Below, piece after piece: positions 52,787-62,200 of a stretch of 64,000 bases of DNA; the stretch's first letter is position 1; each line of letters begins with the position of its first letter. The stretch is from Pseudomonas sp. JM0905a (GTDB lineage: Bacteria > Pseudomonadota > Gammaproteobacteria > Pseudomonadales > Pseudomonadaceae), in the NCBI RefSeq assembly GCF_014700075.1, contig NZ_JACXBU010000011.1, positions 1 to 64,000 on the forward strand. Direction: 5' to 3'. The notes under the pieces are model-generated. The model saw only the letters and a program-made list of their open reading frames with translations, made no database searches and had not been told where the DNA came from. The position numbers were made by a program, and so were the translations under genes.

Positions 52787-54187
52787 ATGTCTAGCCATTC
52801 GTTGCAGAACAACGAGCGCACGCAGAACCTCGTCCGTGCCCGCCGCAAGCCGCAACAGAAGCCCCTTTGGCACCAGATGCTGGCCTTCGCCTCCTCCCCA
52901 CAGCGCAACTGGCAAGGAGGGCTCGAGCTCAGGGGCTACAAGGAGCTGTCCAACTCCACGCCGGTCGCCATGATCGAAGTCGGAAACGTACAGCTGGCAA
53001 TTCCGCTCGAGCGTGGTCGCCGTTCCGTCCAGCCGTGCGTGCAGCCGGGCCAATACGTGCGCAAAGGCGAAGTGATCGGTATCGGCGACGACAACACCCC
53101 CTGGGTGCATGCCAGCACGTCCGGCATCGTGGAGCGGATCGATCACGCCTACGCGGCCGATTCGGCCGAGCCGGTCATGTCCGTCATCCTGAACGCGGAT
53201 GGCCTGGATGAATGGATCGAACGCCCGGCACTGGAGCTGCCGCAAACCCCCGAGGAACTGGTCGAACGCGCAATGCAGATGGGCATCGTCGGCCTCGGTG
53301 GCGCGGGCTTCCCGACGGGCCTCAAGCTGGCCGGCGCCCAGCAACCCGATCTGCTGCTGATCAACGGTGCGGAATGCGAACCCTTCCTGACCTGCGATGA
53401 CCGTCTCATGCGCGAACGCGCCGACGCGCTGATCGAGGTCACCGACTATCTCGCCGATCTGATGGGAATCACCCTGACCCGCTTCGGCATCGAAACCAAC
53501 AAACCCGAGGCGATGGCCACCCTGCGTGCCGCTTCTCGCTACGCGCGCACCCAGGTCGAGATCTGTCCGCTGCCGGCGCGATACCCGGCCGGCGGGCAGC
53601 CGTTGATGATCAAGAGCCTGAGTGGCCGCAACCTGGCGCCTGGGAGCCTGCCCGCCGATATCGGCGTCCTGGCGCTGAATGTCGCGACGCTCTACGCACT
53701 GGGCCGAGCCATCTTCCACGGCGAACCGCTGGTACGACGCGTGCTGACGCTGACCGGGGACTGCGAACGCCCCGGAAATGTCCTGGTGCCGGTGGGTTAC
53801 CCGGTCAGCGAACTGCGCGAGATTGCTGGCGCGACCCCCGATGGCGAGTTGACCCAGGTCGGCGGGCCGATGATGGGACAGCCGCTGCCGAACCCCGCTG
53901 CCGTCATCAGCAAGACCAGTAGCTGCCTGATTTTCGGCGCCGAGCGCTTCCTGCCGGCAATTCAATCCCCAGGCAGTTGCATTCGCTGCACGCGCTGCGT
54001 GGATGTCTGCCCGATGTCGCTCAGACCGCTGGATCTCTACGCTGCCGCCGAACGCCAGGACAAGGCCAGCCTGCAGGAACTGCGACTGGATGCCTGTATC
54101 GAATGCGGCAGCTGCAGCAGCACCTGCCCGAGCAACCTGCCGCTGCGCGAAACCTTCCGCCAGAGCAAGACGGAGCTGCGCGCATGA
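52787..54187 (+). CDS. rnfC: Electron transport complex subunit C
   Basis: The 466-residue protein shows the RnfC layout. A long N-terminal region ends in the nucleotide/flavin-binding GIVGLGGAGFPTGLKL, NGAECEPFLTCDDRLM follows, and two ferredoxin-type 4Fe-4S motifs lie near the C-terminus (CIRCTRCVDVCPMS and CIECGSCSSTCPSN). RnfC accepts electrons from NADH, or donates to it, at the cytoplasmic face. The usual RnfC linker tail of repeats is absent. It overlaps rnfD by 4 bases. RnfA, B, G and E are not present in the window, so its complex is unknown. Confidence 0.9.
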   Translation: MSSHSLQNNERTQNLVRARRKPQQKPLWHQMLAFASSPQRNWQGGLELRGYKELSNSTPVAMIEVGNVQLAIPLERGRRSVQPCVQPGQYVRKGEVIGIGDDNTPWVHASTSGIVERIDHAYAADSAEPVMSVILNADGLDEWIERPALELPQTPEELVERAMQMGIVGLGGAGFPTGLKLAGAQQPDLLLINGAECEPFLTCDDRLMRERADALIEVTDYLADLMGITLTRFGIETNKPEAMATLRAASRYARTQVEICPLPARYPAGGQPLMIKSLSGRNLAPGSLPADIGVLALNVATLYALGRAIFHGEPLVRRVLTLTGDCERPGNVLVPVGYPVSELREIAGATPDGELTQVGGPMMGQPLPNPAAVISKTSSCLIFGAERFLPAIQSPGSCIRCTRCVDVCPMSLRPLDLYAAAERQDKASLQELRLDACIECGSCSSTCPSNLPLRETFRQSKTELRA

Positions 54188-55140
54188 GCCTGCTACTTCG
54201 CCCCACCGCACACCGACCACTGCGCACGGTGATGCTGCTGGTCAGCCTGTGCCTCATGCCGGGCACCGCCCTGTACGCCTGGCAATTTGGCGTCGTGGTC
54301 TGGTTGCAGAGCTTCTGGTGCGTGCTGCTCGCCCTGTGCTTCGAAGCCGGCCTGTTGCGCCTGCGCGGACATAATGTCCGCGAGGGCTTGAGCGACCTGA
54401 GCTGGCTGGTGCTAGGCCTGATTCTGGCGCGCGCGTTGCCGCTGATGGTGCCGCTGTGGATGATGGCCCTGGCCAGTTTTGCCGCGCTCGCGCTGTGCAA
54501 GCACGGTAGCGGAGGACTGGGTCGCAACCGTCTCAACCCCGCGATGGTTGGCCTGGGGATCATCGCCATCTGCTTCTACCAGCAGTTGTACCCTGCGCCG
54601 TCGAACTATGCGCCCTGGACCCTCACCCTGGATGCCAAGGCGGTTCTTCTGCAACAGCTGCAGATGGCGCCACGCCTTGACCTGGACGCATTCGCCGGGG
54701 CCACTCAGTTAGCCAAGAACCAGTTCACCCTGATCACCCCCAACCTGTCGGGGTACGGCTATATCGCCGGTGGTCTGATACTGGCTGTGCTGCGGGTGAT
54801 CCGCATCGAGATTCCCCTGGCGATGCTCGCCAGCACGGTGTTGCTGTGCATGGCAGCCGGGCACACTCCGCTGGAAAGCCTGTACAGCCTCAGTCTCGGC
54901 GGTTATCTCTTCACTGCCTTCTTCATCGCCACCGATCCGGTCACCAGTCCCGATACGCGCGCCGGCCGCATCCTTTTCGGCGTGGCCATTGGCGCGCTGA
55001 CTGAATTGATTCGCGAATTCGGGCTTTATGCCGATGGCCTCTGCTTCGCCGTGCTGGCTGCCAACCTGCTGGTACCGCAGATAGACCGATTGGCACTGCG
55101 CATGCAACGGCCCTGGTACACGGCGAAAACCTCACACTGA
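54184..55140 (+). CDS. rnfD: Electron transport complex subunit D
   Basis: The 318-residue inner-membrane protein has about nine hydrophobic segments and the RnfD/NqrB features GRNRLNPAMVGLGIIAICF and the covalent FMN site DLDAFAGATQLAKNQF (Thr acceptor near residue 180). Its last membrane segments follow LYSLSLGGYLFTAFFIATDP. ATG at 54184 overlaps the rnfC stop. Flavinylation by the divergent ApbE is expected. It would pass electrons to or from an unknown acceptor, since RnfG and the other subunits are lacking. Confidence 0.9.
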   Translation: MSLLLRPTAHRPLRTVMLLVSLCLMPGTALYAWQFGVVVWLQSFWCVLLALCFEAGLLRLRGHNVREGLSDLSWLVLGLILARALPLMVPLWMMALASFAALALCKHGSGGLGRNRLNPAMVGLGIIAICFYQQLYPAPSNYAPWTLTLDAKAVLLQQLQMAPRLDLDAFAGATQLAKNQFTLITPNLSGYGYIAGGLILAVLRVIRIEIPLAMLASTVLLCMAAGHTPLESLYSLSLGGYLFTAFFIATDPVTSPDTRAGRILFGVAIGALTELIREFGLYADGLCFAVLAANLLVPQIDRLALRMQRPWYTAKTSH

Positions 55141-55149
55141 GAACGGATG

Positions 55150-55177
55150 CCGGCCTCTTCTGTGAAGAAGAGGCCGG
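55150..55177. terminator. Hairpin after rnfD
   Basis: CCGGCCTCTTC and GAAGAGGCCGG form an 11-bp stem with loop TGTGAA, ten bases after the rnfD stop, followed by GCTCGTTTG. It fits a terminator, perhaps bidirectional between the convergent rnfD and RNA methyltransferase genes. Confidence 0.75.
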
Positions 55178-55263
55178 GCTCGTTTGAGCAATCGTGGTGA
55201 TTGGCGCGAGGACACCGATCTCCGGTCGGAAGTGCGTTTAACGATGGACTCGTTGAAGCGCTT

Positions 55264-55995
55264 CTACCTGTTCAGTTCGTACGCGCACATATTGACCGTC
55301 GTGGCCAGGTTCAGCGATTCGATGGCACCACAACCGGGGATCGTGAATGGCTGGGCGTTGAGTGCGGCCAACTGCTCGCGGGGCACGCCGCGTGCTTCGT
55401 TGCCGAACAGATAACAATCGAAGGTCTTGAAGCTGGCGGACTGCAAGCGGTCGCCATTCATATCCAGGCAGGCAATACGCTCGAAGCGTGTGCGCAAGGA
55501 ATCCAGCTCCACATCCAGTTCCATGGGCGTATGAAAGATGGCTCCCATGCTGGACCGCACGACTTTGGGGTTAAACGGGTCGACGCTGCCGGGGCTGAGC
55601 AGGCAACGAAAATTACCGAACCACGCCAAGGTGCGCAGGATGGTGCCGAGATTGCCCGGGTCCTGAATTTCATGCAGGTAAATGACGCGCTCGTTCCTGG
55701 TGGGAGCAGGGTCCGGCGCGGCCATCGCCGGCATGGGCACCAGCGCGATGATGCCCTGGGGTGTCTTGGTGTCAGCGATATGCGCCATCTGGCGGTCGCT
55801 GATCACATGGGTCTCGAACGGGCTTTGCCATTGCTCGTAGGCGCCGCTCACGTACAACTGACTGCGCTGCAGCAGCGGATTCTGCAAGGCCGCCCTTTGT
55901 AGCTCCAGCAACAGATGCTCACCCTCCACCAGGAAGTAACCGAACTCGGCCCGGTATTTCTTCTGGTGGAGCTTCTTGATGTCGTCGAATTTCAT
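55264..55995 (-). CDS. TrmH (SpoU)-family RNA 2'-O-methyltransferase
   Basis: The 243-residue enzyme has the three SpoU motifs: IQDPGNLGTILRT (motif 1), VVRSSMGAIFH with LFGNEARGVP (motif 2), and IPGCGAIESLNLATTVNMCA (motif 3, SAM knot). It methylates 2'-hydroxyls of tRNA or rRNA; the target is unknown. The N-terminal 80 or so residues resemble the substrate-binding part of the RlmB/TrmH group. Its gene is separated by 11 bases from the FAD oxidoreductase upstream on the same strand. Confidence 0.92.
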   Translation of the reverse strand: MKFDDIKKLHQKKYRAEFGYFLVEGEHLLLELQRAALQNPLLQRSQLYVSGAYEQWQSPFETHVISDRQMAHIADTKTPQGIIALVPMPAMAAPDPAPTRNERVIYLHEIQDPGNLGTILRTLAWFGNFRCLLSPGSVDPFNPKVVRSSMGAIFHTPMELDVELDSLRTRFERIACLDMNGDRLQSASFKTFDCYLFGNEARGVPREQLAALNAQPFTIPGCGAIESLNLATTVNMCAYELNR

Positions 55996-56006
55996 CGATG
56001 CGTCGC

Positions 56007-57626
56007 TCAGTGGCTCTGCTCGGAGAGTATCGATTTGACCACCGCTTCGGCGACCTTGATGCCGTCCACGCCCGCCGACAGGATGCCGCCCGCATAACCG
56101 GCGCCTTCACCGGCAGGATACAGGCCGCGCAGGTTGAGGCTTTGCAATGTCTCGTGGTCGCGGGTGATGCGGACCGGCGAGGAGGTACGGGTTTCGATGC
56201 CGGTGAGCACCGCGTCATCGCGATCAAAACCGCGGATCTGCTTGCCAAATGCCGGCAGCGCCTCGCGGATAGCCTCGATCGCATACTCCGGCAGCGAGGG
56301 CGCGAGATCGCCCAGGCGCACGCCGGGTTTGTAGGAGGGTTCAACCTCGCCAAATTCGCTCGACGGCACGCCGCGAATGAAGTCGCCCACCAACTGCGCG
56401 GGCGCGCAGTAATCGCTGCCGCCCAGTTCATAGGCACGGGATTCCAGGCGCTCCTGCAACTCCACACCGGCCAGCGGACCGCCCGGGAAATCCTGCTCCG
56501 GGCTGATACCCACGACGATGCCGGCGTTCGCATTGCGTTCGTTGCGCGAGTACTGGCTCATGCCGTTGGTAACGACGCGCTCCGGCTCGGAAGTGGCCGC
56601 CACCACCGTGCCGCCGGGGCACATGCAGAAGCTGTAGACGGCGCGGCCATTCTTGGCGTGGTGCACCAGTTTGTAGTCGGCAGCGCCGAGTTCCGGATGG
56701 CCGGCGTACTTGCCCAGGCGGGCCTGGTCGATCATGCCTTGCGGGTGTTCGATGCGGAAACCCACGGCGAAGGGCTTGGCCTCGATGAACACGCCCTGGC
56801 GGTGCAGCATGCGGAAGGTATCGCGCGAACTGTGGCCCAGTGCCAGGACGACATGCCGACTGCGGAGCGTTTCGCCGCTGGCCAGCACCACACCCTCGAG
56901 CTGGCCATCGTTGATCACCAGATCGGTAACCTTGCTTTCAAATCGCACTTCGCCGCCCAGGGCGATGATCTCTTCGCGCATGGCGGAAACCACGCCGGTG
57001 AGGCGGAAGGTGCCGATGTGCGGCTTGCTCACGTACATGATCTCTTCCGGTGCGCCAGCCCGGACGAACTCGTGCATCACCTTGCGGGCGTAGAACTTCG
57101 GGTCCTTGATCTGGCTGTAAAGCTTGCCGTCGGAGAACAGGCCGGCACCACCTTCGCCGAACTGCACGTTGGATTCCGGAGTCAGGACCTTCTTGCGCCA
57201 CAGTGCCCAGGTGTCCTTGGTGCGGCTGCGCACATCCTTGCCGCGCTCCAGCACGATGGGTTTGAACCCCATCTGTGCGAGCAGCAGCGCCGCGAACAAC
57301 CCACAGGGACCAAAGCCCACCACCAGTGGCCGCTCGCTCAAATCAGCCGGTGCCTGGCCTACCGGATAGTAATGGGTGTCCGGGGCAGGACGGATATTGT
57401 GGTCGTCGGCAAAGCGCGCCAGAACCCCCGCCTCGTCGCGGACCTCCAGATCAATGATGTAGATGAACAGGATGACGCTGCTTTTCTTGCGGGCATCGTA
57501 GCTGCGCTTGAACACGGTGAAGTTCAGCAGGTCGGTATCGCTGACATTCAGGCGTTTGACGATGGCCTTGCGCAGTTCATCTGCGGAATGATCGAGGGGC
57601 AGAGACAGTTCGGTGATGCGAATCAT
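56007..57626 (-). CDS. FAD-dependent oxidoreductase (NAD(P)/FAD family)
   Basis: The 539-residue protein has an N-terminal region of about 90 residues, then a Rossmann motif (VVGFGPCGLFAALLLAQMGF) and the family segments ESNVQFGEGGAGLFSDGKLY and PAGEGAGYAGGILSAGVDGI. These match the large Pseudomonas oxidoreductase group of unknown substrate. It is upstream of the RNA methyltransferase and probably co-transcribed with it. The start at 57626 was chosen because the earlier in-frame residues (from 57665) look non-coding. Confidence 0.85.
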   Translation of the reverse strand: MIRITELSLPLDHSADELRKAIVKRLNVSDTDLLNFTVFKRSYDARKKSSVILFIYIIDLEVRDEAGVLARFADDHNIRPAPDTHYYPVGQAPADLSERPLVVGFGPCGLFAALLLAQMGFKPIVLERGKDVRSRTKDTWALWRKKVLTPESNVQFGEGGAGLFSDGKLYSQIKDPKFYARKVMHEFVRAGAPEEIMYVSKPHIGTFRLTGVVSAMREEIIALGGEVRFESKVTDLVINDGQLEGVVLASGETLRSRHVVLALGHSSRDTFRMLHRQGVFIEAKPFAVGFRIEHPQGMIDQARLGKYAGHPELGAADYKLVHHAKNGRAVYSFCMCPGGTVVAATSEPERVVTNGMSQYSRNERNANAGIVVGISPEQDFPGGPLAGVELQERLESRAYELGGSDYCAPAQLVGDFIRGVPSSEFGEVEPSYKPGVRLGDLAPSLPEYAIEAIREALPAFGKQIRGFDRDDAVLTGIETRTSSPVRITRDHETLQSLNLRGLYPAGEGAGYAGGILSAGVDGIKVAEAVVKSILSEQSH

Positions 57627-57905
57627 GGCGATAATCCTGGCCGGTGAATCCGGCAAAGGAAGCAACAGAGGGAGGGGGTAAGGCGCGGATTGTACCCGCC
57701 GCCCCCCTGCCCTGTCAGGTCTGGCCTGACGGCTCTCCGAAACGCGCCGCGCCGGCCGGAGCTATGGCCCCCTGCCCTGCCTCGTGGCATTAACCCGGGC
57801 ATTGCACCGCTTCGGGCGACGCACCAGTGGTGTGCTGGTGGGATCGAGTTCAGGAAATCCGACCTAAACTCCAGCTTCCACCCATCCCTGCGCGGAGAAA
57901 CGTCC

Positions 57906-58901
57906 ATGAAACAGGCCGGTCCCCTTCTCGTCAGTGTTTTGCTCAGCGTGCTTGTGCCACTTGCCTACGCCGCCGAGGAAGCACCATTCGACCCCGTTGA
58001 AATGACCAGCGCATTCGAGGGCACCTTTGGTGTTCACCCTGGACTCAGGCGCAACCACGTCAAGGGGACCTGTGCAGTGGGGGAATTCATTGGCAGTGCT
58101 GACGGTGCCAAATACAGCCGATCAGCCTTGTTCAGCGGCCAGACCATTCCTGTCATTGCGCGCTTTTCTCTGGATGGCGGCAATCCCAAGCAATCGGATG
58201 CCGCCAAGGCCGTGCAAGGGATGGCCCTGGAATTCAAACTGCCTGGCGGGGGCCTCCAGCACATGACGATGGTCAATGTACCGGTCTTCTTCTCCACGCC
58301 GGAGGGCTTTCGCGACCTGGTCCTGGCACTCAAGCCTGACCCTGCCACCGGTGTACCCGATCCTGAAGTGTTCAAGGCTTTCGTTGGCAAGCATCCAGAC
58401 TTCAACCCCCTCGGCGCAGCGATACAGGGTCGCAACCCGTTCGTGGGGTATGACACCAGCTACTACAACAGCCTTCACGCCTTCTGGTTTCTCGACAAGA
58501 ACGACAAGAAGACCCTCGTGCGCTGGCACTTCGAGCCGGTGGACGGGGTGAAAAATCTGACGGATGAGGAAGCTGCGAAGGCGCCGACAGACTTCCTGGA
58601 GCAAGGCCTGATCGCCCGTACCCAGAAGTCGCCGGCGAAATGGGACATGTACATCACCATCGGCCAGCCAGGTGATGCCGAGACTGATCCGTCCCAGCTC
58701 TGGCCCGCCGATCGAGAAAAAGTCAAGGTCGGCACCCTGGCAATTACCCAGGCCATGGCTCAGAAAGACGGTAGCTGCGGTCCCATCAACTTTGACCCGA
58801 TCGTTGTCGCCGATGGCATCCAAATCACTGACGACCCGGTCCTCAAGGCACGCTCTGCAGCCTACGCGGTGTCGTTCGGCAAGCGGATGTCCGGGCAGTA
58901 G
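57906..58901 (+). CDS. Periplasmic catalase-related peroxidase (SrpA-like)
   Basis: The 331-residue protein has a signal peptide (LVSVLLSVLVPLAYAAEE) followed by a minimal catalase fold. The distal His and surrounding residues appear in HPGLRRNHVKGTCAVGEF, the distal Asn region in DGGNPKQSDAAKAVQG, and the proximal heme Tyr in SAAYAVSFGKRMS. It lacks the NADPH-binding and C-terminal domains of full catalases. It probably degrades peroxide or organic peroxides in the periplasm. ATG at 57906 was chosen because a signal peptide begins there. Confidence 0.9.
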   Translation: MKQAGPLLVSVLLSVLVPLAYAAEEAPFDPVEMTSAFEGTFGVHPGLRRNHVKGTCAVGEFIGSADGAKYSRSALFSGQTIPVIARFSLDGGNPKQSDAAKAVQGMALEFKLPGGGLQHMTMVNVPVFFSTPEGFRDLVLALKPDPATGVPDPEVFKAFVGKHPDFNPLGAAIQGRNPFVGYDTSYYNSLHAFWFLDKNDKKTLVRWHFEPVDGVKNLTDEEAAKAPTDFLEQGLIARTQKSPAKWDMYITIGQPGDAETDPSQLWPADREKVKVGTLAITQAMAQKDGSCGPINFDPIVVADGIQITDDPVLKARSAAYAVSFGKRMSGQ

Positions 58902-58950
58902 CTCGCGACAACGCATGCACTCCATGGGTGCTTACCTGCTGGTCGACGCC

Positions 58951-58982
58951 TCTCGGGCAAGTGGCGACGCACTTGCCCGAGA
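58951..58982. terminator. Hairpin after the catalase gene
   Basis: TCTCGGGCAAGTG and CACTTGCCCGAGA form a 13-bp stem around GCGACG, about 50 bases beyond the catalase stop. No T-run follows on either strand (GAACTGAAAG), so termination may be factor-assisted. Confidence 0.6.
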
Positions 58983-59194
58983 GAACTGAAAGCTCCTGTC
59001 ACCGATTGGGCATTCCGCGTATCGATTAGCGGGAATGCTTTCCACGGCACAGCCCCCTGGATACTGACCCTCCCGGCAGCCATCCTGCTCTCGGGCAGCC
59101 TCTACTGGCTGCTGACTCGGTTGTTCTAGCGGAGCTGGCAGTTCCAGGGAACGGACTCAGAGCGCGGCGTCTGACGTTGCATAGCGAGCCGGGC

Positions 59195-60034
59195 TTAATC
59201 CAGATCGGAGGACTGATGACGCTCGGGGACCTGATCCGTCTCGTCCCCCCAGGTGCGATTGACACGCCGGCCCCGTATCACCGCAGGCCTGTCGGCTATC
59301 TCCTCTGCCCAGCGAACCACATGGGTGTATTCATGGGCGGAGAGGAATTCCGCCGCCGAGTACAGGTGTCCCCGCACCAGTTGTCCGTACCAGGGCCACA
59401 CGGCGATATCGGCGATGGTGTAGGTGTCTCCAGCCAGATATCGCTGGTTGCTGAGTCGGCGGTCCAGGACATCCAGTTGCCGCTTCACCTCCATGGCAAA
59501 GCGATCGATTGGGTATTCGAGTTTCTCGGGGGCGTATGCGTAGAAGTGCCCAAAGCCTCCTCCCAGGTAGGGTGCAGCCCCCATTTGCCAGAACAGCCAA
59601 TTCAAGGTTTCCGTACGACCTGCCGGGTCGGTGGGCAGGAAGCGGCCAAACTTTTCAGCCAGGTAGAGCAGGATCGATCCTGACTCGAAAACACGGATGG
59701 GCGAGCCTGAACTGCGGTCCACCAGCGCAGGAATCTTCGAGTTGGGATTGATCTCCACAAAGCCGCTGGAAAACTGTTCGCCTTCAGTGATGCGGATCAG
59801 CCACGCGTCGTATTCCGCGCCGCTGTGCCCCAGTGCCAGCAACTCTTCCAGCAGAATGGTGATCTTCACTCCGTTGGGCGTAGCCAGTGAATAGAGCTGC
59901 AACGGATGCTTGCCTACCGGCAGCTCCCTCTCATGGGTTGGCCCGGCCACCGGCCGGTTGATGTTGGCGAATTCTCCGCCGGACGGGGCCAGGTGCTGCC
60001 AAACCCTGGGAGGGACGTAAGGTGTCTTGGTCAT
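59195..60034 (-). CDS. yghU: YghU-type glutathione S-transferase-like protein
   Basis: The 279-residue protein has the YghU N-terminal extension (TPYVPPRVWQHLAPSGGEFA), an active-site region LYSLATPNGVKITILLEEL (Thr/Asn-type), the cis-Pro and glutathione-binding segment NSKIPALVDR and ESGSILLYLAEKFG, and a helical C-terminal domain with ADIAVWPWYGQL. YghU binds two glutathiones and has disulfide-bond reductase activity. It is flanked by unrelated genes and shows no operon. Confidence 0.92.
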   Translation of the reverse strand: MTKTPYVPPRVWQHLAPSGGEFANINRPVAGPTHERELPVGKHPLQLYSLATPNGVKITILLEELLALGHSGAEYDAWLIRITEGEQFSSGFVEINPNSKIPALVDRSSGSPIRVFESGSILLYLAEKFGRFLPTDPAGRTETLNWLFWQMGAAPYLGGGFGHFYAYAPEKLEYPIDRFAMEVKRQLDVLDRRLSNQRYLAGDTYTIADIAVWPWYGQLVRGHLYSAAEFLSAHEYTHVVRWAEEIADRPAVIRGRRVNRTWGDETDQVPERHQSSDLD

Positions 60035-60195
60035 GGGATGGCCTCATGGTTGGCTCAATCCGATCGCGGGGCTGGCCGGATCGCGTCGGGAGGAATAGCT
60101 TCTCGTGGAAGCCGGGCCTCCAGCCTTCCTCGCATGTTAGGCGAGGCTCACCTTCAGGGACAGGGGCGCCACTTTCCACCGGCGCTGAGTGCCAT

Positions 60196-60231
60196 GTGGG
60201 GCGATTTCACCGCGAGTGAAGTCGCTCCCAC
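60196..60231. repeat. REP-like palindrome
   Basis: GTGGGGCGATTTCA and TGAAGTCGCTCCCAC pair (with one unpaired C) across CCGCGAG, the typical shape of the short palindromic repeats scattered through Pseudomonas intergenic regions. It lies in the gap between the GST start and the amine oxidase 3' end. Confidence 0.65.
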
Positions 60232-60298
60232 TCGGAAGGCTTCACCTTCGCCTTCATCAAACGCCGGGCTGCGCGAGCGGTCGCGTGAGTCCGTATTT

Positions 60299-60324
60299 GG
60301 GGCATGCCTTTTTCGGCATGCCCC
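60299..60324. terminator. Hairpin after the amine oxidase gene
   Basis: GGGGCATGCC and GGCATGCCCC form a perfect 10-bp stem with loop TTTTTC, about 20 bases beyond the amine oxidase stop. No long T-run follows, but it is the likely end of that transcript. Confidence 0.7.
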
Positions 60325-60344
60325 TTCATCACGATGTAATCAAC

Positions 60345-61937
60345 TCAGGCGACTCGCACGACCTTGAGGTCGGCCAGTATTTCCGTGGCGCAGCGCTGGC
60401 CGGTCTCGACGGCGCCGTTCAGGTAGCCCTGGGACTCGATCGAGGTGTGCTCGCCGCAGAAGTGGCAGTTGCCCTGCCGGGTGCCTTCATAGCCGACGAA
60501 CGCCGTGTAGTTCCCCGGCGCGTAATAGCCGTATGCCCCCTTGGTCCAGCGATAGCCCGGCCAGTAATTGAGAATTGCACGGCCATTCCACTCGTTCGTG
60601 ATGCCTGGCAGCACCCGCTCCAGCTGGCCAAGGAACTGCGCCGCCTTGATGTCCAGCGAAGCGTTGTTCATCGCCACCGCAGTCGCGCCGCCGGTGAAGT
60701 TGTTCAGGATGCCTTCACTGCCCGCCTGACTACGAGTGACCTCCCAGGTGTCCTGATAACCGGTGTCCGAATAGCTCGACCCGTTACTGTTCTGCTGACG
60801 CCAGATGCGTTGGCGGAACTGCAACTGGAACTTGCTGCTGTTGCCCATTGGCATGCTGCCAATCGCCAGACATTTGCGCGCGTCGAAGCCGGCCGCAGAA
60901 TAGTCGACACTGCTACGCAGGATGCTGAATGGAATGGCCATCACCACCCGCTGGGCGATCACCTGGCGCGGGCCCTTGCTGGTGTTGAAATCCAGGCTGT
61001 AGCTGGTATCCGGATTGAGGCTGATGCGCGTCAGCTCGTGACCGAGGTTGATCTGGCCATCGCTGAGGTGGCTGGCCATGCCACTGACAAGTTGGTCATT
61101 GCCGCCACGGATGTGATAACGCTCATCGGACTCGCCGAACATTTCGAGTTTTTGCTTGCTTGAGTAGCCGAGCAGATAGATCAGGTTGAGCGCACTCTGC
61201 TCGCTGCAGGCCGCGCCGTATTCAATTTCGTAGGCCACATCGAGCAGGCGGCCAAGGCGCGAAGCGTTGCCGCCGGGCACGTAGCGGTTGATCCATTCGG
61301 TGATGCTCATCTTGTCCAGCACCTGACCGCGCGCGGTATAGCTGTTCCACAAGGTCGGGAAAGGTGCGGCCTTTACCTCGCTGGCGAGCTGTGCCTGGAT
61401 CGTCTGGAAATCGGCAAAGGCCTCCTCTACGCCGTAGCGCTGGCCCGCGAAGAAGTAGATATCTTCGCCGCCCTGGGCCTTGTCGTAGGCCAACAGGTCA
61501 TCCACCTGCAGGCCCAGTTCCTTGGCCAGCCTGAGGGTTTCCACATGGTAGCCGTCGATCAGCTCGCCGCCGTTCTCGGCGATCTGCCCGGGGAACGTGC
61601 TGCGGTTGCTGAAGCAACGCCCTCCCAATCGGGTGGAAGCCTCGAAGACGGTCGCGCTGACCCCGCTTTTTTTCAGCTCATAAGCGCAGCTCAAGCCGGC
61701 CAAACCTGCACCGATTACCGCCACGCCGATGCTGCCCGAGCCGCCACTCGATGCCGCCTCAGCGAATTTTGGCAGGCCGCCGCCGGCGAGAGCCACGCCG
61801 GTAATAGCTGCGGCCTTGAGCACTTCGCGACGCGACCGCTGCAGAGCCATGGCCTGGTGGAAGTCCGTGGTTTCCGGGGTGCTGCCGGCCAGGCGGCTCA
61901 GCGCCTGCAAGCGGCTGAGCAAGGGTGTACGAGCCAT
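60345..61937 (-). CDS. Flavin amine oxidase with Tat signal
   Basis: The 530-residue protein has a twin-arginine export signal (SRREVLKAAAITGVALAGGG) near residue 35-55, then a Rossmann FAD motif (IGVAVIGAGLAGLSCAYELK) and the amine-oxidase GG doublet (STRLGGRCFSNR). The C-terminal flavin-binding region reads NCHFCGEHTSIESQGYLNGA. It probably oxidises a periplasmic amine or amino acid with O2, forming H2O2. The 30-residue N-terminal extension before the Tat motif is unusual. A neighbouring catalase and GST would suit peroxide handling, though they are not in an operon. Confidence 0.88.
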   Translation of the reverse strand: MARTPLLSRLQALSRLAGSTPETTDFHQAMALQRSRREVLKAAAITGVALAGGGLPKFAEAASSGGSGSIGVAVIGAGLAGLSCAYELKKSGVSATVFEASTRLGGRCFSNRSTFPGQIAENGGELIDGYHVETLRLAKELGLQVDDLLAYDKAQGGEDIYFFAGQRYGVEEAFADFQTIQAQLASEVKAAPFPTLWNSYTARGQVLDKMSITEWINRYVPGGNASRLGRLLDVAYEIEYGAACSEQSALNLIYLLGYSSKQKLEMFGESDERYHIRGGNDQLVSGMASHLSDGQINLGHELTRISLNPDTSYSLDFNTSKGPRQVIAQRVVMAIPFSILRSSVDYSAAGFDARKCLAIGSMPMGNSSKFQLQFRQRIWRQQNSNGSSYSDTGYQDTWEVTRSQAGSEGILNNFTGGATAVAMNNASLDIKAAQFLGQLERVLPGITNEWNGRAILNYWPGYRWTKGAYGYYAPGNYTAFVGYEGTRQGNCHFCGEHTSIESQGYLNGAVETGQRCATEILADLKVVRVA

Positions 61938-62200
61938 CTATGAATCTCCGTTGTTATTGGTATCGGACTGCATAGAACAACTGCGTTTGGGGGCGACCGG
62001 CCTTGTTGCCGGGCTGACGTCAGCCCGGTCACACCGGGCATCAGGCACTGCTGCGATAACGCCGACTCCCCCGTGCGATATCGCGCCGCGTTCAGGCGCC
62101 AGAAGGCTAGATGCGCCTGAAAAGGCCGGCAAATTCTAAATAGAGAAGGCAGCGTTCGATTAAATAGATAGCGGGGAGCGAGGGCGGGTTGCCTCTGCCC

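Noticed and set aside
55201-55902. 233-codon plus-strand frame opposite the RNA methyltransferase
   Set aside because: Antisense to clear SpoU motifs; no ribosome-binding site or recognisable domain.
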